Below, in pieces: positions 1-7,894 of a stretch of 64,000 nt of DNA. The DNA is from Parasphingopyxis sp. GTDB taxonomy: Bacteria > Pseudomonadota > Alphaproteobacteria > Sphingomonadales > Sphingomonadaceae. Position 1 is the stretch's first letter; each line of letters starts with the position of its first letter. Under the pieces are notes generated by a model. The model was not told the DNA's origin, did no database searches, and was given only the letters and a program-made list of their open reading frames with translations. The translations under genes were made by a program, and so were the position numbers. The stretch covers positions 62,001-126,000 of the forward strand of contig NZ_JANQNS010000015.1 of NCBI RefSeq assembly GCF_028279465.1. The letters are read 5' to 3'.

Positions 1-386
1 ATGAGTTTCTCAACCGGCGGCTCAGTGTGGACGATGCGGCCGAGGCGCATATCGCGGCGATCGACGGGATTGGCGGGCTTGGATGCGAGACGTTCGTCCT
101 CTCCGCCTCGCCGGCCTTTTCGCGCGACGATTGCGCGGCGCTGAAGCGCGACGCCCGCACCGTCATCGCACTTTACTTCCCCGACGCCGATCAGCTTTAT
201 GCCGAACGCGGCTGGCAACTGCCCGAAACGATCGATCGGGTATATGACCCTTCCAAGGCCGAGCGGCTTTTGGGTTTCCGGCCGAAAACCGATTTCGCCG
301 CCATTCTCGCCGCGATGCGCGCGGATGCGCCGCTGCCCTATAGCCACGATCCCAGCTACAGTTCGCCAAAGGAGTTGGTAGGGTGA
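1..386 (+). CDS. NAD-dependent epimerase/extended SDR, C-terminal part (5' end outside window)
   Basis: The frame is open from base 3 with no credible start, so only about 127 C-terminal residues are visible. They include RRLSVDDAAEAHIAAID near the left edge and YDPSKAERLLGFRPKTDF further on. Both resemble the C-terminal substrate-binding half of extended short-chain dehydrogenases of the nucleotide-sugar epimerase type, where an S-K-A ... L-G-(F/W)-x-P pattern is usual. The Rossmann NAD site and catalytic YxxxK lie upstream of the window, so the substrate is unknown. Its TGA overlaps the GTG start of the next gene (GTGA), so it is probably co-transcribed with the leucine-degradation genes that follow. 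Confidence 0.7.
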   Translation, partial: EFLNRRLSVDDAAEAHIAAIDGIGGLGCETFVLSASPAFSRDDCAALKRDARTVIALYFPDADQLYAERGWQLPETIDRVYDPSKAERLLGFRPKTDFAAILAAMRADAPLPYSHDPSYSSPKELVG

Positions 387-733
387 CCTGGCTCTGGGCA
401 TCCGCGCTGCTGATGGTGCTGACGGCGGCGATCCATTCTTTTTTTGGCGAGAAACGGCTGATCATACCGCTTTTGGCGCAGGACAAGACGGTGCTGACCC
501 AGCCTCTTTCCCGCAAGGTCGTGCGTTTCGCCTGGCATTTCACCTCGCTGTTGATGATCGTCTCGGCCGCACTCGTCGTCTGGCCCGGAACGCCGGACGG
601 GCTTGTTCTGTTCGCCGGCGGCGCCTGGCTGGCGGTCGGTGTTGCGGATGCGATTTTCACGCGCGGCCAGCATATCGGCTGGCCGTTCCTTAGTGCAGCC
701 GGGCTGTTCGCAATTCTAGGAGGGGTATTATGA
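383..733 (+). CDS. Small integral membrane protein, unknown function
   Basis: A 116-residue hydrophobic protein with a GTG start that overlaps the upstream stop and has an AGGAG site about 10 bases before it. Roughly four membrane segments are visible: residues 3-17, 48-66, 71-90 and 98-115. No catalytic motif is recognisable. Its TGA overlaps the ATG of mccB (ATGA), so it is translationally coupled to the carboxylase gene. Co-transcription does not by itself show a role in leucine breakdown. The gene has normal host-like base composition, and its coupling at both ends supports it being real. Confidence 0.75.
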   Translation: MTWLWASALLMVLTAAIHSFFGEKRLIIPLLAQDKTVLTQPLSRKVVRFAWHFTSLLMIVSAALVVWPGTPDGLVLFAGGAWLAVGVADAIFTRGQHIGWPFLSAAGLFAILGGVL

Positions 734-2331
734 GCGCGCCGGTTCTCGACAGCGCCGTCGACACGAACGGCGAGGCTTTTCGCGCCAATGCCGCGCATAA
801 CCGCGAACTGGTCGAGGCGTTGCGTGCCGATGTCGCGAAGGCGGCGCTTGGCGGGACGGAGAAACATCGCGAGCGGCATCTGTCGCGCGGCAAACTGCTG
901 CCGCGGGATCGCGTCGAGCGGCTGCTCGATCCGGGTTCGCCGTTCCTCGAAATCGGCCAGCTCGCCGCCTGCGATATGTATGGCGGCGAGGTGCCGGGCG
1001 CCGGGATGATCGCGGGCATCGGGCGTGTCTCCGGCCGCCAGTGCATGATCGTCTGCAACGATGCGACGGTGAAGGGCGGTACCTATTACCCCATGACGGT
1101 CAAGAAGCATCTGCGCGCGCAGGAGATCGCGCAGGAGAACCGGTTGCCCTGCATCTATCTCGTCGATAGCGGCGGCGCGAACCTGCCGCATCAGGCCGAG
1201 GTCTTCCCGGATCGCGAACATTTCGGGCGTATCTTCTTCAACCAGGCGAATATGTCGGCGCTCGGCATCCCGCAGATCGCCTGCGTCATGGGGAGCTGCA
1301 CGGCGGGCGGGGCGTACGTCCCGGCGATGTCCGACGAGACGGTGATCGTCCGCAACCAGGGCACGATCTTCCTCGCCGGGCCGCCGCTCGTCAAAGCGGC
1401 GACGGGCGAGGAGATCAGTGCCGAGGATCTGGGCGGCGGCGATCTGCATGGCCGCAAGTCCGGCGTTGTCGATCATGTCGCCGAGAATGACGAACATGCG
1501 CTGACCATCGTCCGCGATATCGTCTCGACGCTGAACGTGCCGCACGATCCGGGCGTCAAACGCGTCGAACCGCGCGCGCCGAAGTTCGACGCCGAAGAGC
1601 TGTACGGCATCATCCCGGACGATGTCCGCGCGCCCTATGACGTGCATGAGATCATCGCGCGGATCGTCGATGGCAGCGAGTTTCACGAGTTCAAGGCGCT
1701 GTACGGATCGACGCTGGTCTGCGGCTTTGCGCATATCTGGGGCATGCCGGTCGCGATCCTCGCCAATAACGGCGTGCTGTTCAGCGAGAGTGCGCAGAAG
1801 GGCGCACATTTTATCGAGCTCGCCTGCCAGCGCCGCATCCCGCTGCTGTTTTTGCAGAATATCTCGGGCTTCATGGTCGGTGGGAAATATGAGGCCGAGG
1901 GGATCGCCAAGCATGGCGCGAAGCTGGTGACGGCGGTCGCGACGGCGACCGTGCCCAAGATCACCGTGCTGATCGGCGGCAGCTTCGGCGCCGGCAATTA
2001 CGGCATGGCGGGGCGGGCATACGGCCCGCGCTTCCTGTTCACCTGGCCCAACAGTAGGATTAGCGTGATGGGCGGCGAACAGGCGGCGAGCGTGCTGGCG
2101 ACCGTCCACCGCGACGCCGACCAATGGACCGAGGACGAAGCCGAAGCCTTCAAGGTCCCGATCCGGCAAAAGTACGAGGATGAAGGCAACCCCTGGCACG
2201 CCACCGCACGCCTCTGGGACGACGGCATCATCGATCCGGCGCAGACGCGCGATGTGCTGGGGTTGGCGTTTGCCGCGACGCTGGAAGCGGAGATACCCGA
2301 GCGGCCGGCGTTCGGCGTGTTCAGGATGTGA
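730..2331 (+). CDS. mccB: Methylcrotonyl-CoA carboxylase, carboxyltransferase (beta) subunit
   Basis: A 533-residue carboxyltransferase, the usual length for the MCC beta subunit. It transfers CO2 from carboxybiotin to 3-methylcrotonyl-CoA in leucine degradation, in a complex with the biotin-carrying alpha subunit (mccA, 3061). The crotonase-fold halves are clear: [12 protein letters not shown] (about residue 136) and [16 protein letters not shown] in the first half, and [18 protein letters not shown] followed by [16 protein letters not shown] in the second. The phrase [20 protein letters not shown] is typical of MCC rather than of propionyl-CoA carboxylase; compare pccB at 17826. The ATG overlaps the upstream TGA and is preceded by AGGAGGGG. 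An unrelated AT-rich gene separates it from mccA, which is unusual. Confidence 0.95.
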   Translation: MSAPVLDSAVDTNGEAFRANAAHNRELVEALRADVAKAALGGTEKHRERHLSRGKLLPRDRVERLLDPGSPFLEIGQLAACDMYGGEVPGAGMIAGIGRVSGRQCMIVCNDATVKGGTYYPMTVKKHLRAQEIAQENRLPCIYLVDSGGANLPHQAEVFPDREHFGRIFFNQANMSALGIPQIACVMGSCTAGGAYVPAMSDETVIVRNQGTIFLAGPPLVKAATGEEISAEDLGGGDLHGRKSGVVDHVAENDEHALTIVRDIVSTLNVPHDPGVKRVEPRAPKFDAEELYGIIPDDVRAPYDVHEIIARIVDGSEFHEFKALYGSTLVCGFAHIWGMPVAILANNGVLFSESAQKGAHFIELACQRRIPLLFLQNISGFMVGGKYEAEGIAKHGAKLVTAVATATVPKITVLIGGSFGAGNYGMAGRAYGPRFLFTWPNSRISVMGGEQAASVLATVHRDADQWTEDEAEAFKVPIRQKYEDEGNPWHATARLWDDGIIDPAQTRDVLGLAFAATLEAEIPERPAFGVFRM

Positions 2332-2338
2332 TGTTCGG

Positions 2339-3061
2339 ATGGAGCAAATTTCAAACCCTCCAATAATTCAAGAATATCATGAGCTTGGTGGTTCATCACT
2401 CTTTTCGTTTTGGTCCGACATAGACGGCTCAATGGGAGTTGTTCGCAAAGCAATAGTTGAGCACATGGCGAGGATGCCGGACACTAATCCGGGTCGCTAC
2501 TTTGTCGAAGTTGAAGACGCATATGCGTACATCAATGCCGATGTTTTAGAAGGAATTGAGCCAGTTTCGCTCAACATTCGCGAATTCTTCGGGCGCTGGT
2601 ATGATTTTAACCGCGGGCTATTGGTTGAACAGGGATACTGGGAGTTTGCCGATGGGAGCAGGATAGAAAACACACCGCTTGTAGATCTGCCGAAATATGC
2701 GACAAAATCGCAAAAAGCTGGGGGTTTCGATTGTCCAGAGATCGAATGTCGTGGAAACTATGCTTACGCTTTTTCCAATGCTGTTCATGGACCGAACCAC
2801 TTCAAGCATGGTCCAAGATTTCAAGAGATATTTGACCTTCTAAACGAGCAAATTTTCCCTAGCGGCTATTCGCCGACCGTGGATCAAGCTGCTCTTAGGA
2901 TCAATTCGACACCAGTAGTTTACGATTGGAGTACCCCTGAATTAGAGCGTTTCTCAAGGTTCTTTGAAGCAGGTTTAGAATGGTGGGGAATTTTTCTGTT
3001 CACGGTGCACGATCCTCTTACTTCGCGCTTAGCTGTCATAAGTGCATCGGAGACTGACTAA
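2339..3061 (+). CDS. Hypothetical protein, AT-rich, inserted between mccB and mccA
   Basis: A 240-residue protein that I do not recognise. The frame is open further upstream, but the first credible start is the ATG at 2339, eight bases after the mccB stop. The upstream part only repeats mccB in another frame. The protein is acidic and aromatic-rich (for example REFFGRWYDFNRGLL and FSRFFEAGLEWWGIF) with no signal peptide or membrane segment. The style resembles small cytoplasmic immunity or contact-system accessory proteins, but that is only an impression. Base composition is clearly more AT-rich than both neighbours, suggesting transfer. Its TAA overlaps the mccA ATG by one base (TAATG), so it has been fitted neatly into the operon. 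Confidence 0.8.
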   Translation: MEQISNPPIIQEYHELGGSSLFSFWSDIDGSMGVVRKAIVEHMARMPDTNPGRYFVEVEDAYAYINADVLEGIEPVSLNIREFFGRWYDFNRGLLVEQGYWEFADGSRIENTPLVDLPKYATKSQKAGGFDCPEIECRGNYAYAFSNAVHGPNHFKHGPRFQEIFDLLNEQIFPSGYSPTVDQAALRINSTPVVYDWSTPELERFSRFFEAGLEWWGIFLFTVHDPLTSRLAVISASETD

Positions 3062-4992
3062 TGATCTCCTCCCTCCTCATAGCCAATCGCGGCGAGATCG
3101 CGTGCCGGATCATCCGCACCGCGCGCAGGCTCGGCATCCGCACCGTTGCCGTCTATTCCGATGCCGACGCCAAGGCGCTGCATGTGCGCGAGGCGGATGA
3201 GGCCGTGCATATCGGGCCGTCGCCGGCCGCTGAGAGCTATCTGGTCGGCGAGAAGATTATCGCGGCTGCCAAAGATAGTGCTGCCGAGGCGATCCATCCG
3301 GGCTATGGGTTTCTCTCCGAGAATGCGGATTTCGCGCAGGCGGTGATCGACGCGGGTCTGATCTGGGTCGGGCCGAAGCCGGAGAGTATCCGCGCCATGG
3401 GCCTCAAGGATGCGGCGAAGAAGCTGATGGACGAGGCGGGCGTGCCGACGACGCCCGGCTATCTTGGCGAGAAGCAGGATGTCGATTTTCTCGCCGAACA
3501 GGCAGAGCAGATCGGCTATCCGGTGTTGATCAAGGCGGTCGCGGGCGGCGGCGGCAAGGGGATGCGCAAGGTCGAGACGGCCGAGGATTTCTCGGACGCG
3601 CTGCAATCCTGCCGCCGCGAGGCCAAGGCCGCGTTCGGCAACGATATCGTGCTCCTGGAAAAATGGATCGAGAGCCCGCGCCATATCGAGGTGCAGGTCT
3701 TTGGCGATAGCCACGGCAATGTCGTCCATCTGTTCGAGCGCGATTGCTCGCTCCAGCGCCGCCATCAGAAAGTGATCGAGGAAGCCCCCGCGCCGGGCAT
3801 GGATGCGGAAACGCGCGAAGAGGTCTGCGCCGCCGCCGTCCGCGCCGCCAAGGCGGTCGATTATGAGGGCGCCGGCACGATCGAATTTATCGCCGATGCG
3901 TCCGAAGGCCTGCGCGCCGATCGTATCTGGTTCATGGAAATGAACACGCGGCTGCAGGTCGAGCATCCGGTGACCGAGGAGATTACCGGGCAGGACTTGG
4001 TCGAATGGCAGCTGCGCGTAGCGAGCGGCGAGAAGCTGCCGAAGACGCAGGACGAACTCAGCATAGATGGCTGGGCGATGGAAGCGCGGCTCTATGCGGA
4101 GGACCCGGCGAGCGGTTTTCTCCCGAGTACGGGACGTCTCGAATTTCTGTCGTTTATTGACGAAAAGCCGGGCGTGTTTCGCGTCGAAACCGGAGTGGAG
4201 CAGGGCGACAGCGTCTCGCCATTTTACGACCCGATGATTGCAAAGCTGGTCGCCCGCGCGCCGACCCGCGAAGATGCGATTGGCGATCTGCAGGTCATGG
4301 TTCGCAACAGCAATATCTGGCCGGTGAAAACCAATGCCGGCTTCCTGTACCGCTGCCTTGAAAGTGAGAGCTTTCGGGCCGGCGACATAACGACGGCGTT
4401 TATCGCCGAGGCAGGAGATAGCCTGATTCCGCCGGCGGAACCCGCCGACGCCGTGTGGGCGGCCGCCGCGCTGCGCTTTCAGGACGAGATCGAGGGGTCT
4501 GCCCAGAAGGACGGCACGGGTGCGAACGGCCCTTGGGTGGCGGGCTCCGGCTTTCGCCTGAATGGTGCGCCGCGCCGCGAAATGGCGATCAGTTCGGGCG
4601 GCGAAAGCCGAGTCTTGCCATTCGACGAGCGCGGGGATGAAGCCGATGGATGGCTGTATCATGCGGCGCGGATGGATCACGGCGATGCCTGGCTGGTGGT
4701 GGATCGGGGACAGCCCTATCGATTTGTAATGGCGCGCAGCGAGGGTGCTGCCGCCGGGGCTGCCTCAGACGGCGCGATCCTCTCGCCCATGCCGGGCAAG
4801 ATCATCGCGGTCAGCGTTGCCGCGGGTGATACGGTGGCCAAGGGCGACAAGCTCGTCACGCTCGAGGCGATGAAGATGGAGCACAGCCTGACCGCGCCGT
4901 TCGATGGGACGGTCGCGGAGCTTAACGCCGAAACCGGCGGGCAGGTCTCCGAAGGCACGCTGCTCGTGCAGATTGAGGCGGGGGAGGAATAG
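3061..4992 (+). CDS. mccA: Methylcrotonyl-CoA carboxylase, biotin carboxylase/BCCP (alpha) subunit
   Basis: A 643-residue biotin-dependent carboxylase subunit that carboxylates biotin using ATP and bicarbonate and hands CO2 to MccB. The N-terminal biotin carboxylase domain begins with LIANRGEIACRIIRTARRLG. The ATP-grasp glycine loop KAVAGGGGKGMRKV is near residue 160, and EMNTRLQVEHPVTEEITG follows near 297. The C-terminal BCCP domain carries the biotinylation site EAMKMEH with the acceptor lysine at residue 605. Pairing with mccB, one gene away, identifies it as the methylcrotonyl enzyme. A second full alpha subunit (pccA) lies at 26970. The ATG overlaps the stop of the AT-rich upstream gene by one base. 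Confidence 0.93.
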   Translation: MISSLLIANRGEIACRIIRTARRLGIRTVAVYSDADAKALHVREADEAVHIGPSPAAESYLVGEKIIAAAKDSAAEAIHPGYGFLSENADFAQAVIDAGLIWVGPKPESIRAMGLKDAAKKLMDEAGVPTTPGYLGEKQDVDFLAEQAEQIGYPVLIKAVAGGGGKGMRKVETAEDFSDALQSCRREAKAAFGNDIVLLEKWIESPRHIEVQVFGDSHGNVVHLFERDCSLQRRHQKVIEEAPAPGMDAETREEVCAAAVRAAKAVDYEGAGTIEFIADASEGLRADRIWFMEMNTRLQVEHPVTEEITGQDLVEWQLRVASGEKLPKTQDELSIDGWAMEARLYAEDPASGFLPSTGRLEFLSFIDEKPGVFRVETGVEQGDSVSPFYDPMIAKLVARAPTREDAIGDLQVMVRNSNIWPVKTNAGFLYRCLESESFRAGDITTAFIAEAGDSLIPPAEPADAVWAAAALRFQDEIEGSAQKDGTGANGPWVAGSGFRLNGAPRREMAISSGGESRVLPFDERGDEADGWLYHAARMDHGDAWLVVDRGQPYRFVMARSEGAAAGAASDGAILSPMPGKIIAVSVAAGDTVAKGDKLVTLEAMKMEHSLTAPFDGTVAELNAETGGQVSEGTLLVQIEAGEE

Positions 4993-5157
4993 CCCTCTCC
5001 CAGTTCGGGAGAGGGAAAGGCGGCGCGAAGCGTCGCCAAGGAGAGGGTACAGAGCGAGCAGAGGCGAGCGTTAAACTTGCCGAGCCGCTACCCCTCTCCA
5101 ATTTCGACTAGGCGCGGGGCGCCGAGTCTTCATATCCTCGCCCGCAAGGGGAGAGGA
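4993..5157. repeat. Intergenic palindromic repeat of the CTCTCCC family
   Basis: The gap between mccA and the next crotonase gene is filled by a repeat. It opens with a perfect hairpin (CCCTCTCCC at 4993-5001, GGGAGAGGG at 5007-5015) and closes with CGCAAGGGGAGAGG at about 5144-5157. A related copy with the same ends occupies 22990-23145. Elements of this type are common between genes in sphingomonads and related bacteria. It may end mccA transcription, but it lacks a U-tract. Confidence 0.7.
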
Positions 5158-5171
5158 ACCGGAGGAACTTT

Positions 5172-6068
5172 ATGGCCGACTATCAAACCATCCTGACCGA
5201 TCTTTCGGACGGCATCTTTACGATCACGCTCAATCGCCCGGAAAAGATGAACGCCTTTACCGAGCGCATGATGCACGAGATGATCGCCGCGTTCGATGAG
5301 GCCGATGCCGACGACGATGTTCGGGCGGTCATCGTGACGGGCGAGGGCGACCGGGCCTTTTGCGCCGGGGCGGATCTGTCTTCCGGCGGCGATACGTTCG
5401 ACTATGACAAGCGGCTAGACCGCGAAACGCCGATCCGGGAAGACGGCACCGTCGACTGGAACCATCGCGGCGCGCGCGATGGCGGCGGGCAGCTCACCTT
5501 GCGCATCTTCAACTGCAGGAAGCCGGTAATCGGCGCGATCAACGGGGCGGCGGTCGGTGTCGGCTCGACGATGACCTTGCCGATGGATGTGCGGCTGGCG
5601 GCCGATACGGCGCGGTTCGGTTTCGTCTTTGCGCGGCGCGGTATCGTGCCCGAGGCGGCATCGAGCTGGTTCCTGCCGCGGCTTGTCGGGATCAGCCGGG
5701 CATTGGAATGGTGCTATTCGGGCAAGGTGTTCGGCGCGGAGGAAGCGCATCAGGGCGGTCTCGTACGCGGCGTCTATACGCCCGGCGCTCTTATCCCGGC
5801 CGCGCGGGCGCTGGCGAAAGAGATGACGGACGAAAGCGCGCCGGTATCGATCGCGATGACGCGGCAGATGCTCTGGCGCATGCTGGGCGCCGACCATCCG
5901 ATCGAAGCGCACCGGATGGATAGCCGCGCGATCTGGTATCGCGGGCGGCAGGAGGATGCGAAAGAGGGCGTCGTGTCGTTCCTCGAAAAGCGCCCGGCCG
6001 ACTATCCGAACACAGTCAGTTCGGACATGCCGGACCTGCATCAATGGTTCGACGATCCGGAATTTTGA
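5172..6068 (+). CDS. Enoyl-CoA hydratase/isomerase (crotonase family)
   Basis: A 298-residue crotonase-fold protein, longer than the usual 260 because of an acidic insert around residues 75-100 (containing DWNHRGARDGGGQ). The oxyanion-hole segments are AFCAGADLSSGG (about residue 60) and GAINGAAVGVGSTMTLPMD (about 120). RGIVPEAASSWFLPR supplies one of the two glutamates normally used for hydration. The first glutamate position, usually GGxxE, is not conserved here because the segment reads GVGSTMTL. Hydratase or isomerase activity on a specific acyl-CoA therefore cannot be assigned. Its position after mcc and before a dienoyl-CoA reductase-like SDR suggests fatty-acid or branched-chain acyl-CoA metabolism. 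GGAGGAAC lies just before the ATG. Confidence 0.85.
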   Translation: MADYQTILTDLSDGIFTITLNRPEKMNAFTERMMHEMIAAFDEADADDDVRAVIVTGEGDRAFCAGADLSSGGDTFDYDKRLDRETPIREDGTVDWNHRGARDGGGQLTLRIFNCRKPVIGAINGAAVGVGSTMTLPMDVRLAADTARFGFVFARRGIVPEAASSWFLPRLVGISRALEWCYSGKVFGAEEAHQGGLVRGVYTPGALIPAARALAKEMTDESAPVSIAMTRQMLWRMLGADHPIEAHRMDSRAIWYRGRQEDAKEGVVSFLEKRPADYPNTVSSDMPDLHQWFDDPEF

Positions 6069-6104
6069 TACCCGGCCCAACCCGATTTCTTGAGAGGATA
6101 GACG

Positions 6105-6884
6105 ATGAGCGCACCCCATTTCGATTTTACAGCCAAGAATGTCATGGTGTTTGGTGGCACCAGCGGGATCAATCTCGGCATCGCCAAGGGTTTTGCCGCG
6201 GCCGGGGCGCGGCTCGGCGTCGCCAGCCGCTCGCAGGATAAGGTCAATGCGGCCGTCGCCCAGCTCGGCAATGATCATGGATCGGCGCTCGGCTTTTCGC
6301 TCGATGTGCGCGATGCGGAGGCGGTGCAGAAAGCCGTGCATGATTTCGTCACCGAGCGCGGTAAGATCGATGTGCTGGTGTCGGGTGCTGCGGGCAATTT
6401 TCTCGCGCCGGCTGCCGGGCTCAGCCCGAACGGGTTCAAGTCGGTCATCGATATCGATCTGCTCGGCACGTTCAACGTGATGCGCGCCGCTTACGAAAGC
6501 CTCAGAAAGCCGGGCGCTTCGGTGATCAACATCTCCGCTCCGCAGGCCTGGATCGCGATGCCGTTTCAGGTCCATGCCTGCGCGGCCAAGGCCGGGATCG
6601 ATCAGGTCACCCGGACACTGGCGATGGAATGGGGGCCGGAAGGCGTGCGCGTAAACTCGATCGCGCCGGGCCCGATCGGCGGGACCGAAGGGATGGAGCG
6701 GCTCGCACCGACCGAAGAGGCCGCCGAGCATTCGAAGAAAGCCGTGCCGCTCGGCCGCTGGGGCGAAATCGAGGAGATAGCGAATATGGCGATGTTCCTG
6801 TCGTCCGATATGGCCGGATATGTGTCGGGCGCTGTGATCCCGGTCGACGGCGCGAGCTCGTGCGGTCGGTCGATGGGTGGGTAG
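6105..6884 (+). CDS. SDR oxidoreductase, 2,4-dienoyl-CoA reductase-like
   Basis: A 259-residue Rossmann-fold short-chain dehydrogenase. The nucleotide-binding loop is GGTSGINLGIAKGFA near the N-terminus. Instead of the canonical Tyr-x-x-x-Lys it has QVHACAAKAGID, followed by MEWGPEGVRVNSIAPGPIGG and TEGMERL. As I recall, this His-containing site and the GPI-x-GTEG stretch are typical of peroxisomal-type 2,4-dienoyl-CoA reductases (DECR2-like), which reduce dienoyl-CoA with NADPH during breakdown of unsaturated fatty acids. The upstream crotonase and the nearby acyl-CoA ligase fit this role. A strong inverted repeat follows the gene. Confidence 0.85.
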   Translation: MSAPHFDFTAKNVMVFGGTSGINLGIAKGFAAAGARLGVASRSQDKVNAAVAQLGNDHGSALGFSLDVRDAEAVQKAVHDFVTERGKIDVLVSGAAGNFLAPAAGLSPNGFKSVIDIDLLGTFNVMRAAYESLRKPGASVINISAPQAWIAMPFQVHACAAKAGIDQVTRTLAMEWGPEGVRVNSIAPGPIGGTEGMERLAPTEEAAEHSKKAVPLGRWGEIEEIANMAMFLSSDMAGYVSGAVIPVDGASSCGRSMGG

Positions 6885-6916
6885 TTTTCGTCAGAATTTT
6901 TCCTCAGCGGAAAAAT

Positions 6917-7002
6917 CGCGGCACCGGCCCGCACCCCCTCCCGACCTCACATTGAGTGTACCCTAGTTGGGAGGTCGGGAGGGGGTGCGGGCCGGTGCCG
7001 CG
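6917..7002. terminator. Long perfect inverted repeat between convergent genes, probable bidirectional terminator
   Basis: Bases 6917-6948 are the exact reverse complement of 6971-7002 (32 bp, GC-rich, 22-base loop). A second perfect hairpin follows (CTCGACC 7003-7009, GGTCGAG 7014-7020). The element lies between the convergent SDR and cysQ genes, where a two-way terminator would be expected. An A-run at about 7025-7029 gives a short U-tract for the leftward transcript. It could also be a mobile palindromic repeat. Confidence 0.65.
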
Positions 7003-7033
7003 CTCGACCGACAGGTCGAGTCTGACAAAAAGC

Positions 7034-7834
7034 CTATCGCCCCCACGCAATAAAATGCGGATTATCGAAGCCGCGCTCGCTCTTGTTGTAGGTGAGCGGC
7101 CCGGTTTCGGTTTCGCCGTCCAGCATCATCACGCGGCCGCCGGCGGCCTCCAGAACCGCCTGGCCCGCGCCCGTATCCCATTCCATCGTCCGACCGAGGC
7201 GTGGATAGACGTCCGCCGATCCCTGCGCGACGAGGCAGAATTTGAGGCTGGAGCCGGCGGGGGTGAAATCCTTGACGCCGATCTTGTCGAGTAGTGCTTC
7301 GGTCTCGGGTGAGCGGTGGCTGCGGCTGGCGACGGCGATCAGGTTCTTGTGGAAAACGGAGCGCGCTTCGATCTCGTGCGGACGCTCGGCTTCCGTGCGG
7401 GGCTGGCCGGGTGCGATTTCCTGATAGAAAGCGCCTTCGCCGCTCGCGCCATAATAGAGCTTCTTGATTGCCGGAGCATAGACGACGCCCGAGATCGGGC
7501 GGCCATGATCGATCAGCGCGATATTGACCGTGAACTCGCCGTTGCGCGAGACGAATTCGCGCGTGCCGTCCAGCGGATCGACGAGGAAGAAGCGGTTGCC
7601 CAATTCCGGGATGCGACCCTCGGACGCTGCCTCTTCGGCGAGGATCGGAATATCGGGCTGGGCGGCCTTGAGCCCCGCTTCGATGACCGCCTCGGCCTCC
7701 TTGTCGGCGGCGGTGACGGGCGAGCCGTCTCCCTTCGCTTCGGCATCGAAATCGGTCTGGTAAATCGCATCGATCGCCGCGCCCCCTTTCAGGGCGAGGT
7801 CAATCATCAGCTCAAGATGGGTTTCGCGTTGCAT
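7034..7834 (-). CDS. cysQ: 3'(2'),5'-bisphosphate nucleotidase, inositol monophosphatase superfamily
   Basis: A 266-residue member of the Mg2+-dependent, lithium-sensitive phosphatase family. The metal-binding motif DPLDGTREF is near residue 88, preceded by AEEAASEG. The second metal site is WDTGAGQAVLEAAGGRV near residue 216. The order of motifs and the REF after DGT match CysQ, which hydrolyses 3'-phosphoadenosine 5'-phosphate from sulfate assimilation and sulfotransfer reactions. Other members of the superfamily act on inositol phosphates, so the substrate is a family-level inference. The window also encodes a sulfotransferase-like protein (57246), whose product PAP this enzyme would recycle, though the genes are far apart. 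Confidence 0.87.
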   Translation of the reverse strand: MQRETHLELMIDLALKGGAAIDAIYQTDFDAEAKGDGSPVTAADKEAEAVIEAGLKAAQPDIPILAEEAASEGRIPELGNRFFLVDPLDGTREFVSRNGEFTVNIALIDHGRPISGVVYAPAIKKLYYGASGEGAFYQEIAPGQPRTEAERPHEIEARSVFHKNLIAVASRSHRSPETEALLDKIGVKDFTPAGSSLKFCLVAQGSADVYPRLGRTMEWDTGAGQAVLEAAGGRVMMLDGETETGPLTYNKSERGFDNPHFIAWGR

Positions 7835-7894
7835 AAGGCCGCCGGAAGTTTGCAGGGTGGGACAATATGGGACAGTGCGGGACGCCGCGCGGCG

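Noticed and set aside
163-2199. Long minus-strand open frame opposite mccB
   Set aside because: It is a shadow of the GC-rich codon bias in mccB, with arginine/aspartate-rich low-complexity translation and no domain. The same applies to 3058-4680 (opposite mccA), 35224-36597 (opposite glpD/rnr) and 59192-61093 (opposite the permease and argD).
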